Positions 1 through 6,250 of a DNA stretch of 12,580 nt are shown in pieces (positions within the stretch are counted from its first letter, which is position 1; each line of letters begins with the position of its first letter). Source of the DNA: Candidatus Gastranaerophilales bacterium. Lineage in GTDB: Bacteria > Cyanobacteriota > Vampirovibrionia > Gastranaerophilales > Gastranaerophilaceae. A program made the translations under genes and the position numbers. The DNA lies in assembly GCA_947589525.1 (NCBI GenBank), contig CANQAW010000032.1, positions 1 through 12,580 on the forward strand, in the 5' to 3' direction. Under the pieces are notes generated by a model. That model saw nothing but the letters and a program-made list of their open reading frames with translations, searched no databases and was not told where the DNA came from.

Positions 1-1
1 A

Positions 2-652
2 ATTAGAGGTATAGAACGCCCTGCAATTGCTGCAACGCTTCCCACCAAAAAAGAACCTGTTATTTTGATTGATGCAGGCGCAAATTCTTCTTCAACACCC
101 GAAATGCTAATGCAATTTGCAACAATGGGCGCAACTTTTGCAAAAAACGTTTATAACAGACATACTCCGAGAATAGGCGTTTTAAATATCGGCGAAGAAG
201 AAGAAAAGGGCAACCAGCTGGTTAAAGATGCATATAAACTTTTAAAAGAAAACACTATCGGATTAAATTTCATCGGAAATATTGAAGGCAAAGAATTATT
301 CCAAGGGGATGTCGATGTTGTTGTTTGTGAAGGTTTTGTCGGAAATGTTGCCTTAAAAACAATCGAAGGATGCTCTATGATGTTGTTTAAGTTAATCCAG
401 CAAGAATTTAAACATGATTTTGTATCAAAAATTGTAGGATTACTTGCCAAACCTTTTATGAAAAGAATTTATAAAAGAATAAATTACGAGGAGTTTGGCG
501 GTGCACTCCTGTTGGGAGTCAAAGGAATTACGGTAATTTCCCACGGCAGAAGCTCATCTTATGCAATTAAAAATGCGGTCAGGGTTGCAAAAGAAGCAGT
601 CGAATCGGGAGTTAACAAGAAAATTTCCGAATTAATAAGCAGTGCCGATTGA
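2..652 (+). CDS. plsX: Phosphate acyltransferase PlsX, C-terminal part (5' end outside the window)
   Basis: PlsX makes acyl-phosphate from acyl-ACP and orthophosphate, the first step of the PlsX/PlsY route to phosphatidic acid, acting as a peripheral membrane enzyme. The frame is open from base 2, so the start lies upstream; about 216 residues are visible of a family length near 330-340. Conserved PlsX blocks are present in order: DAGAN followed by a QFATMG stretch, GEEEEKGN, CEGFVGNVALKTIEG, and GGALLLGVKG near the C-terminus. It ends with TGA at 650-652 and is followed after 51 nt by fabD on the same strand, the usual lipid-synthesis neighbourhood. fabH, often directly after plsX, is not there. 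The identification is firm from the motifs; only the N-terminal third cannot be judged. Confidence 0.95.
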   Translation: MRGIERPAIAATLPTKKEPVILIDAGANSSSTPEMLMQFATMGATFAKNVYNRHTPRIGVLNIGEEEEKGNQLVKDAYKLLKENTIGLNFIGNIEGKELFQGDVDVVVCEGFVGNVALKTIEGCSMMLFKLIQQEFKHDFVSKIVGLLAKPFMKRIYKRINYEEFGGALLLGVKGITVISHGRSSSYAIKNAVRVAKEAVESGVNKKISELISSAD

Positions 653-703
653 CAAATTTTGAGCCCGTTTAAGAAAAATTGTACAGGTTAATAAGGAAAT
701 AAA

Positions 704-1648
704 ATGAAAAAAACAGCTTTTATTTTTCCGGGACAAGGCTCGCAAAGCACCGGTATGGGTCAGGATTTATACAACAATTTTGAAAGTGCAAAAAAAGTAT
801 ATGATACGGCCGACAAAGTTTTAAATAAAAATATTTCAAAGCTTTGCTTTGAAGGACCTGAGGAAGAACTTAAAAAAACCATTAATGCCCAAAGTGCAAT
901 TGTTGCAACATCAATTGCCTGCTTAAATGTTTTTAAAGATAAATGCGATATAATTCCCTGTGTTGTAATGGGGCATTCTTTAGGCGAGTATTGTGCTATG
1001 TATTGCGCAGGCGTTATGGATTTAGAAACAACAATGAAAGCTATTCAAAAAAGATCCGAACTTATGGATGAAGCTACAAAACAAACAAAAGGCGCAATGA
1101 GTGCTGTTTTAGGGTCAAACATTGAAACAATAAAAGAAGCAATAGATAAAGCAGGTGAATTTGGTCTGGTCCAAATTGCAAATTATAACGACCCAACGCA
1201 AATAGTTATAACAGGCGAAGTTGAAGCAGTTGAAAAAGCAGGCGAAATTTTAAAAGAAAAAGGTGTAAGAAAAGTTATTCCTTTGGCTGTTTCGGGCGGA
1301 TTTCACTCAAAATTAATGGATAAAGCAAGTGAAGGTTTTGTCGATTTTGTTAAAACAATTAATTTAAATGATGCAAAAATTCCCGTCATAACAAATATTG
1401 ATGCAAGCTTAACGACAAACGCCTCTGAATTTGCAGAAAAAATGCCGGCACAAATTAATCATTCCGTCATGTGGCTTCAAACAATTCAAAAAGCAATCGA
1501 AACAGGGGTTGATACATTTATTGAATTTGGAAACGGTAAAGTTTTAGCAGGATTAAACCGAAAGATTTCATCCGAAATTAAGACATATAACGTTTCAAAT
1601 TCTCAAAGTTTAAAAGATACAATAGAAGAATTAATGGTAGGAGTATAA
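704..1648 (+). CDS. fabD: Malonyl-CoA:ACP transacylase FabD
   Basis: FabD moves the malonyl group from malonyl-CoA to acyl carrier protein, supplying the extender unit of type II fatty acid synthesis in the cytosol. The 314-residue product has normal family length. The GQGSQ motif lies at residues 10-14 (Gln11 of the oxyanion hole), the nucleophile elbow GHSLGEY at 90-96 with Ser92, the substrate-binding Arg117 in QKRSEL, and the catalytic His201 in GGFHSKL; all four positions match E. coli numbering. The ATG at 704 is supported by an AAGGA box at 693-697 with 6 nt spacing. It sits between plsX (51 nt gap) and fabG (1 nt gap), so co-transcription and coupled translation with fabG are likely. 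Confidence 0.97.
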   Translation: MKKTAFIFPGQGSQSTGMGQDLYNNFESAKKVYDTADKVLNKNISKLCFEGPEEELKKTINAQSAIVATSIACLNVFKDKCDIIPCVVMGHSLGEYCAMYCAGVMDLETTMKAIQKRSELMDEATKQTKGAMSAVLGSNIETIKEAIDKAGEFGLVQIANYNDPTQIVITGEVEAVEKAGEILKEKGVRKVIPLAVSGGFHSKLMDKASEGFVDFVKTINLNDAKIPVITNIDASLTTNASEFAEKMPAQINHSVMWLQTIQKAIETGVDTFIEFGNGKVLAGLNRKISSEIKTYNVSNSQSLKDTIEELMVGV

Positions 1649-1649
1649 A

Positions 1650-2378
1650 ATGAGCGACAAATTAGCGTTAATTACGGGAGGTTCCAGAGGGATAGGCAAA
1701 GCAATCGCACTTGAACTTGCTTCTTGCGGATATGATATTGCCATAACTTATGCAGGCAACACACAAGCGGCAAATGAAACCCTTGAAAACATAAAAGCAT
1801 ACAAAGTTAATGCAAAAGCGTACAAATTTGACGTTTCCAATCAAAAAGAAGTTGAAGAAAATATAGCAAAGATTATTGAAGAAAATCAAAGAATTGATAT
1901 TTTGGTTAATAACGCAGGCATCACAAGAGATGATTTATTCATAAGAATGGATGAAACAAAATGGAATGATGTTATTAACACAAATTTAAACAGTATTTTT
2001 TATGTTTCAAAACCTGTAGTTAAATTAATGATGAAACAAAGAGCAGGTTCAATTGTAAACATTACTTCAGTTGTAGGGTTATACGGAAATGCGGGTCAGG
2101 CAAATTATTCTACCGCTAAGGCAGGGCTTGTCGGTTTTACAAAATCGTTAGCAAAAGAATTAGGTTCAAGAAACATTAGAGTTAACGCAGTTGCTCCAGG
2201 ATTTATCGCAACGGATATGACAAAAGATTTAACAAATACCGAAGAAATGGCAAAATTAATTTCTCTGAAACGTCTGGGGCAACCGGAAGATATCGCTCGT
2301 GCGGTTAAGGCGCTGGCGGTTGATTTGACTTATGTCACGGGTCAAGTCCTTGAAGTAGATGGCGGAATGATGATATAA
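1650..2378 (+). CDS. fabG: 3-oxoacyl-ACP reductase FabG
   Basis: FabG is the NADPH-dependent reductase of the fatty acid elongation cycle, converting 3-oxoacyl-ACP to 3-hydroxyacyl-ACP. The 242-residue product is a classical short-chain dehydrogenase. It shows the nucleotide-binding TGGSRGIG at 9-16, NNAG at 87-90, catalytic Asn112 (TNLN), Ser140, and Tyr153-x3-Lys157, then VAPGFIATDM and a C-terminal GQVLEVDGG. The start lies 1 nt after the fabD stop, with its ribosome binding site (TAGGAG, 1638-1643) inside fabD. The last ~30 codons (about 2262-2350) use CTG, CGT, GCG and GGG far more than the rest of the gene, a local composition change. A clear terminator follows, so acpP is not the next gene. 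Paralogous SDR enzymes exist, but the fabD context makes FabG the best call. Confidence 0.95.
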   Translation: MSDKLALITGGSRGIGKAIALELASCGYDIAITYAGNTQAANETLENIKAYKVNAKAYKFDVSNQKEVEENIAKIIEENQRIDILVNNAGITRDDLFIRMDETKWNDVINTNLNSIFYVSKPVVKLMMKQRAGSIVNITSVVGLYGNAGQANYSTAKAGLVGFTKSLAKELGSRNIRVNAVAPGFIATDMTKDLTNTEEMAKLISLKRLGQPEDIARAVKALAVDLTYVTGQVLEVDGGMMI

Positions 2379-2398
2379 CACAAAAATACAACCAATAA

Positions 2399-2428
2399 AA
2401 AAGCTCTTGAAAATCAAGAGCTTTTTTT
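2399..2428. terminator. Bidirectional intrinsic terminator between fabG and the facing gene
   Basis: A perfect 10-bp stem (AAGCTCTTGA at 2401-2410 paired with TCAAGAGCTT at 2414-2423) with an AAA loop is followed by T residues to 2428 and preceded by A residues from 2397. It can therefore stop transcription from both sides. It lies 22 nt after the fabG stop, and the facing minus-strand gene ends at 2427, so its stop codon overlaps the T-tract. Confidence 0.9.
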
Positions 2429-3116
2429 AATTTGGAATTTCAAGATTTGATAATAAAATTATATCAAAAGTCTCATCTTTTTTAAGCACAATTTCATCAC
2501 CTTTTCTGAATAAATCGGCAACGGTGTTATAAACGGAAGAGCTGACACAGGCTATTGTTCCGCCGATAGCCGATACGGGAACAAATAGTATTTTAGCTCC
2601 GACAAAAAGGTTATCCCCTGCCGTTTTACCCCAGTTAATTGTTCTGGGAAGGATAGAACCCGCTTTTTTAACATCTCTTTTAACCGCAGTAAAATAATTT
2701 CCGCTTGTCGTCAGACCTCCGTCATTGAGCATTTTATAATCAAAACTGCTGGCAAGACCTGAATTAAGCGTGACTTGCTCGCCGTTTTTTGTAACTAAAT
2801 GATCTAATGTTAAATACATAATTGCGGGTCTTGATAATCTTCTTGAGTAAACGATTTCTGATATTCTTCCTCTGAAGATGGTTTTTGAAGGTAAAATTAA
2901 TTTATTGTTTACGTACAAATCCTGATTTAAATATGCTTGAAACATATCTCCCTGTACAACATTGGAACTTTTTAAATTGTGCGATAAGGTCAGCGACAAT
3001 TTTGTACCGTATGGAATTGTAACTCCGTCAATATCTGCGTATAGCTGATGTGCACAGTATGCCTTTTGAAATAAAAATATGCATAAACATAAAAATAATA
3101 TTTTAATAAGTTTCAT
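2427..3116 (-). CDS. Secreted protein of unknown function with a predicted beta-rich fold
   Basis: I do not recognise a named family. The 229-residue product starts with a signal peptide (Lys-containing start, hydrophobic residues about 4-16). Cleavage is probably near residues 20-22 (KAYC|A); Cys21 is not in a good lipobox because Tyr precedes it. The mature part looks beta-rich. It contains IPYGTKLSLTLSHNL at 34-48, then a segment with GDMF and a VNNKLILP strand followed by GRISEI (about 56-88). A C-terminal strand pair, KKDETFDIILLSNLEIP (212-228), echoes the N-terminal segment. This pattern of a constant-term strand, a GD turn and a cost-like GR strand recalls envelope-associated domains seen near VirB10/TrbI-type proteins, but that is only a resemblance. 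It starts 1 nt after the HD exonuclease stop, with an AAAAGGA box upstream, so the two are likely co-transcribed. Confidence 0.8.
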   Translation of the reverse strand: MKLIKILFLCLCIFLFQKAYCAHQLYADIDGVTIPYGTKLSLTLSHNLKSSNVVQGDMFQAYLNQDLYVNNKLILPSKTIFRGRISEIVYSRRLSRPAIMYLTLDHLVTKNGEQVTLNSGLASSFDYKMLNDGGLTTSGNYFTAVKRDVKKAGSILPRTINWGKTAGDNLFVGAKILFVPVSAIGGTIACVSSSVYNTVADLFRKGDEIVLKKDETFDIILLSNLEIPN

Positions 3117-3117
3117 T

Positions 3118-3963
3118 TTACAGTCCTTTTAAATTTTTAATATCATTAACGCTTGTTGCACCAAACTTAGCACTTAAATCATCTATGTGATGAATTATAT
3201 AATAAAAAGGCTCTAAATCCCTTTCTCCCAAATCTATCATAGCGCCCCAATCCGCTCTTGCGTGATGAGATGCAATCATTTTTGCAACATTATAAAAACC
3301 GTTAGACATACACAAAGTATATCCAAACTGCGAATGAGAAAGCCAATCTTTTCTGAATTGTTCGTTATATTCAATCATACCTGATTCAAGATTAATATCA
3401 TATTCGAAAATTTTTCCTATATCATGCAATATGCAGGCAGATAAAACTTCTTCTCTGTTCAAATATTTTTTTAATTTCGGAAGAATTTCTTTTGCAAGCT
3501 CAACACACTCATAAGTATGCACAACAAGACCGCCTATGTAATTATGGTGCATTTGTTTTGCTGCGGGAGCATTTTTAAAGGCGGTTTCATTTTTTCTTAA
3601 ATTTTCCAAAACAAAATTTTTAAGTTTTTCATTTTTAAATTCTTCAACCGTTGAGATAATTTTATTAAAATATTCCTGTCTTTTTTCTTCATCAATTCCG
3701 AGTGTTGCCTGTTCAATAACCTCAAAGTTATTCAAAAGACAGTTGTTATATTTTTCGTTATAACTTGCCGTAATTATTTTAATAATGTTTCCGACTCTTG
3801 TTGAAATGTCATCCGTTCTGTTAAGCGTTTCTTCCCAAAGAACACAATTTAAAATTGAAGAATTTTCAAGATTCTTCAACTGCATCTTGCCCATTTTTGT
3901 GCCTGCTTTGGTATCCCCTATTGAAAAAGATAAAATTTCATATTTTGCATTTTTATCTAACAT
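3118..3963 (-). CDS. YhaM-like 3'-5' exoribonuclease (OB-fold plus HD domain)
   Basis: The protein looks like the YhaM/CBF1 family, metal-dependent 3'-5' exonucleases acting on RNA (and ssDNA) ends. Residues about 1-85 form an OB-fold-like segment (GTKMGKMQLKNLE, then LNCVLWEE). The HD domain follows with metal-binding residues: His139/His140 in QMHHNY, GGLVVHT at 144-150, the His180-Asp181 pair in HDIGK, His210, His233-His234, and a C-terminal HHIDDLSAK. At 281 residues it is slightly shorter than B. subtilis YhaM (about 314), mainly at the C-terminus. No Shine-Dalgarno box precedes the ATG at 3963; instead a TAAAAT box ends 6 nt upstream. The secreted protein gene follows after 1 nt. The family assignment is strong; the exact substrate is inferred. 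Confidence 0.85.
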   Translation of the reverse strand: MLDKNAKYEILSFSIGDTKAGTKMGKMQLKNLENSSILNCVLWEETLNRTDDISTRVGNIIKIITASYNEKYNNCLLNNFEVIEQATLGIDEEKRQEYFNKIISTVEEFKNEKLKNFVLENLRKNETAFKNAPAAKQMHHNYIGGLVVHTYECVELAKEILPKLKKYLNREEVLSACILHDIGKIFEYDINLESGMIEYNEQFRKDWLSHSQFGYTLCMSNGFYNVAKMIASHHARADWGAMIDLGERDLEPFYYIIHHIDDLSAKFGATSVNDIKNLKGL

Positions 3964-3969
3964 AAGTCA

Positions 3970-3975
3970 ATTTTA
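3970..3975 (-). promoter_or_regulatory. Candidate -10 box directly before the YhaM-like gene
   Basis: On the minus strand TAAAAT (one mismatch to TATAAT) is followed by TGACTT and then the ATG at 3963. No ribosome binding site fits in the gap. If used, the mRNA would begin at or within a few bases of the start codon. No convincing -35 box is visible, and AT-rich DNA yields such boxes by chance. Confidence 0.3.
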
Positions 3976-4041
3976 CTACAATTCTCTTTTTTAGGCTAGA
4001 TATAATTACCGTAATAATTTATGGATTTTATTGTTAACTTT

Positions 4042-4072
4042 TTGATTAAATTTTGTAAATTTTTGTTATAAA
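4042..4072 (+). promoter_or_regulatory. Possible promoter of the 68-residue orphan gene
   Basis: An extended -10 (TGT-TATAAA, 4064-4072) lies in the 178-bp gap 3964-4141, with a weak -35-like TTGATT at 4042-4047 at a long 19-nt spacing. The predicted transcript would have a leader of about 60 nt. A second TATAAT at 4001-4006 has no -35 partner. Nothing else was found in this gap. Confidence 0.35.
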
Positions 4073-4141
4073 TCTGCAATTTTAATAATTTAAAAGACTT
4101 TATTAATACATAAGGTAAAAGTTAATCGAGAGAAAAAAGCC

Positions 4142-4348
4142 ATGACAGAAGTTGAATTAAACGCATTATTTAATATTTGCCCCGAAAGAGTTAAAAATGT
4201 ATATTCTACAAATTCCATTAAAGATGTCAGAGAAATTCAAAGAATTTGTAAAATATTTAATATCGCAAAAGAACAAAGAGAAACTTCTCAAGGAATACAT
4301 ATCAGAGGGCTGGTTGCTTTTAGAGCAATTTTAACAAGCAATAATTAA
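4142..4348 (+). CDS. Small orphan protein of unknown function (68 residues)
   Basis: This reading frame encodes a 68-residue, probably helical, cytosolic protein with no signal peptide or membrane segment. Charged and hydrophobic residues alternate in the manner of short helices (SIKDVREIQRICKIF at about 25-39), and it contains two cysteines (13 and 36) without a metal-site spacing. I do not recognise a family. A weak GAGAG at 4128-4132 precedes the ATG. It is the only plus-strand gene between 2379 and 8526. Its stop TAA (4346-4348) overlaps by 3 bases the stop of the facing 443-residue gene. The frame, the promoter-like box upstream and codon use like the neighbours argue that it is real, but there is no homology support. 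Confidence 0.65.
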   Translation: MTEVELNALFNICPERVKNVYSTNSIKDVREIQRICKIFNIAKEQRETSQGIHIRGLVAFRAILTSNN

Positions 4349-5676
4349 TTTTTTGATTTTAATATGACGAAAAATTTATCTATAAGTTCGCCCAGCATTA
4401 GTGAAACTTTTCTGTAATCCAAAATTGTAAAGTCAACCTTTTCCGTTTCAAATAAACGTTTATGTTCATTATCTAAAATCACAAGACAAATTGCAACGCT
4501 GTCCACACCGTTATACTCAAGAGAAAAAGATGCGCTTAATTCGCCGAATGAAACACTAAACACGGATTTATTGCCCACATAAGAATTAATTGCAAAATCC
4601 TGCTGTTTTGTTCTTAAAATACTTTCAAACTTTTTAAATATAGGCTCAACAACAACTTTTATTTTTCGTTGATAAGTTTGGTTAAAAAGTTTTATGGAAT
4701 TAGTATCCAGTTTTTTTGTCTGTTCGGGCTTTGCAGAATCGGCATAAGCAATTTCATTTATTTGCTTTTGTATTTTATCAATTTTATCCGTCTGAATTTG
4801 TTGTTTATTATCATCTTCGTAAAAATCCGAAGCAACAATTAAAGAATTTGTATTTTCATTTGCTTTGTTTAATGCGGCATCAAGCGCTTCAATTATGTCT
4901 TCAAATTTCTGATCCTGAATTTCGACAACTCCGGCATTTGCGCCTTTAAAAGAGCCTAAATTCATATTTATTCTTTCAAAAACGCTATACGCACCGTTTA
5001 ATTTTGTTTTTTGCAAATATACATAAAATTTATTTTCATCTTTAATAACGATTGAGTCATTTAAACGTATGGAATTTCTTATAATGGGAATAAAATCTTG
5101 AGAATCGTTTGTATCTTGAGACTTTTTATCCAAAGATATTAAAAGAATACACGCTCTTTGAGAATATTTTCTTGTTTGTGCGATTTCATTTTTCAAAAAT
5201 TCAAAGCAATATTTTTGAGAATAAACACCGTCAAAAGAAGTCATTATTCCCAATTCGGCAAGAAATGCCGATTTTGTTTCCTGATTAATTGACGTTTCGT
5301 TTCTTTTTAAGCACCAGATTACACGAATAAGAAGTTCATAATCTATAACCGGCGCAAATAATATATCTTCCACTCCTAGGTCAAAAGCCTCGATTATTGT
5401 TTCCCGAGAGCAATTTTCATTAATAAGAAGAATGGATAAGTGTTTGTATATTTCCTGATTTTTGATAAATTTAATAAGACTTAAAATATGAGGATTATTT
5501 TCAAAACAATGCAGAATAAGAACATTGGGGATAAAACCGCAGAACATATTTCGAGCTTCTTCAACGGTAGAAGTTCTTACTTTATCAATATTTCTGAGCA
5601 AAACAAGCTTGGAAGAAATTTGACTAAGAAATTCCTGCTTATCACTTACAACGACGACTGCGTTCGTATCTGACAT
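4345..5676 (-). CDS. Degenerate receiver/degenerate GGDEF protein with an unrecognised C-terminal domain
   Basis: The 443-residue cytosolic protein reads as three parts. Residues 5-125 follow a receiver fold (VVVVSD, VLILH, SILLIN, then GVEDILFAP and a final helix). The phosphoacceptor Asp is His56, the switch Thr/Ser is Asn86, and the conserved Lys is Ala108, so phosphorylation is unlikely. Residues about 145-283 follow a GGDEF domain (DGVYSQKYCFEFL, RACILLISLD, the helix before KANENTN), but the signature is DENKF at 213-217, so cyclic-di-GMP synthesis is not expected. Residues about 288-325 are a polar linker; 326-443 form a domain I cannot name. Such pseudo-enzymes usually act by binding ligands or partners. 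The ATG at 5676 has only a GAGGGG box 13 nt upstream, which is unusually far. It runs as a single-gene unit. Confidence 0.8.
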   Translation of the reverse strand: MSDTNAVVVVSDKQEFLSQISSKLVLLRNIDKVRTSTVEEARNMFCGFIPNVLILHCFENNPHILSLIKFIKNQEIYKHLSILLINENCSRETIIEAFDLGVEDILFAPVIDYELLIRVIWCLKRNETSINQETKSAFLAELGIMTSFDGVYSQKYCFEFLKNEIAQTRKYSQRACILLISLDKKSQDTNDSQDFIPIIRNSIRLNDSIVIKDENKFYVYLQKTKLNGAYSVFERINMNLGSFKGANAGVVEIQDQKFEDIIEALDAALNKANENTNSLIVASDFYEDDNKQQIQTDKIDKIQKQINEIAYADSAKPEQTKKLDTNSIKLFNQTYQRKIKVVVEPIFKKFESILRTKQQDFAINSYVGNKSVFSVSFGELSASFSLEYNGVDSVAICLVILDNEHKRLFETEKVDFTILDYRKVSLMLGELIDKFFVILKSKN

Positions 5677-5696
5677 TAACTAAATAAAACCCCTCA

Positions 5697-5702
5697 AGTA
5701 TA
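5697..5702 (-). promoter_or_regulatory. Candidate -10 box of the degenerate receiver/GGDEF gene
   Basis: TATACT on the minus strand lies 20 nt before the ATG at 5676. A TTGTAG at 5723-5728 is 20 nt further upstream, too far for a good -35. The predicted transcript start falls near 5690, inside or after the GAGGGG box, so the leader would be short. The rest of the gap 5677-5760 is AT-rich with no other clear signal. Confidence 0.25.
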
Positions 5703-5760
5703 TTCTGTATATTATTACAATACTACAAATTATCATATTTGTAAAAGAATTTACAAATTA

Positions 5761-5798
5761 AAAAACATCCTCGGGGAAAAAATCCCGAGAATGTTTTT
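5761..5798 (-). terminator. Intrinsic terminator after the small secreted coiled-coil gene
   Basis: AAAAACAT-C-CTCGGG (5761-5775) pairs with CCCGAG-A-ATGTTTTT (5784-5798), leaving one C/A mismatch and a short A-rich loop. On the minus strand the GC-rich stem is followed by Ts, 13 nt after the stop of the 118-residue gene. The symmetric A/T flanks make it potentially bidirectional, but no plus-strand gene enters from the left. It insulates the receiver/GGDEF gene from its upstream neighbour. Confidence 0.85.
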
Positions 5799-5811
5799 AT
5801 GGTTATTAAGC

Positions 5812-6168
5812 TTATTTTAAAGCTTCTTTTTGTCTTGTATAATAGTTAATTTGGTGCTGAACTTTTGATAACTCCAATATTCTTTGAGTTTCCGATATGG
5901 ATTTATCATTTTTAATTGATTGTTCTTTTTTTTGTAATTCGCTGATTTTTGAATCCAGTTGTTTGATTTTTTCTTGTTTTTTTGCTTGAGCTTGTGAGTC
6001 ATTTTGTTTTTTAGCATTTTCAAGGTCTGTCTTTACTGCGGATTTAAAATCAACTTTTGTTTTGTTTATATCCGATTTTATTTGGTCTTTAATGCTTGAT
6101 TTTACCGCACCGTAAGACATATTTGCGCAAAGAGCCAATATAGCAAATAAGGTTAATAATTTTTTCAT
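5812..6168 (-). CDS. Small secreted lysine-rich coiled-coil protein
   Basis: The 118-residue product starts with a typical Sec signal peptide (MKKLL, hydrophobic residues 4-14, probable cleavage after Gly20 in SYG|AV). The mature chain is about 98 residues, has no proline or glycine and no cysteine, and is dominated by Lys, Gln, Ser and Glu with heptad-like spacing at about 60-115 (KIKQLDSKISELQKKEQSI). It should form a long helix or coiled coil in the periplasm or at the envelope. I recognise no family; periplasmic coiled-coil helpers and spacer proteins are possible analogies only. The start is well set by AGGAG 6 nt before the ATG. Its own promoter-like boxes and a strong terminator make it a monocistronic and probably well-expressed gene. 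Confidence 0.85.
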   Translation of the reverse strand: MKKLLTLFAILALCANMSYGAVKSSIKDQIKSDINKTKVDFKSAVKTDLENAKKQNDSQAQAKKQEKIKQLDSKISELQKKEQSIKNDKSISETQRILELSKVQHQINYYTRQKEALK

Positions 6169-6196
6169 GTTTTTCTCCTTTTTTCCTCAAACACAT

Positions 6197-6223
6197 TTTA
6201 TAACTATAACGAAACTTTTACAA
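6197..6223 (-). promoter_or_regulatory. Possible promoter of the small secreted coiled-coil gene
   Basis: On the minus strand TTGTAA (6223-6218) and TATAAA (6202-6197) are separated by 15 nt, slightly short. The transcript would start near 6190, giving a leader of about 22 nt that carries the AGGAG ribosome binding site. Confidence 0.4.
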
Positions 6224-6250
6224 TAAATGTTCATTTTTAATTAATAATTG

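Noticed and set aside
151..450. Minus-strand frame inside plsX
   Set aside because: It is antisense to strongly conserved PlsX motifs and has no start signals.
2447..3053. The 229-residue protein as a lipoprotein because of Cys21
   Set aside because: Tyr at the -1 position and no Leu/Ala/Gly lipobox pattern before Cys21; ordinary signal-peptide cleavage is more likely.
4001..4006. TATAAT on the plus strand as promoter of the 68-residue gene
   Set aside because: No -35 box at 15-19 nt upstream; the extended -10 at 4064-4072 is a better candidate.
5807..5824. Repeated AAGCTT pair (AAGCTT-ATTTTA-AAGCTT) near the end of the small secreted gene
   Set aside because: Six-base palindromes repeated within 18 bp are expected by chance here; the separate GC-rich hairpin at 5761-5798 explains termination.
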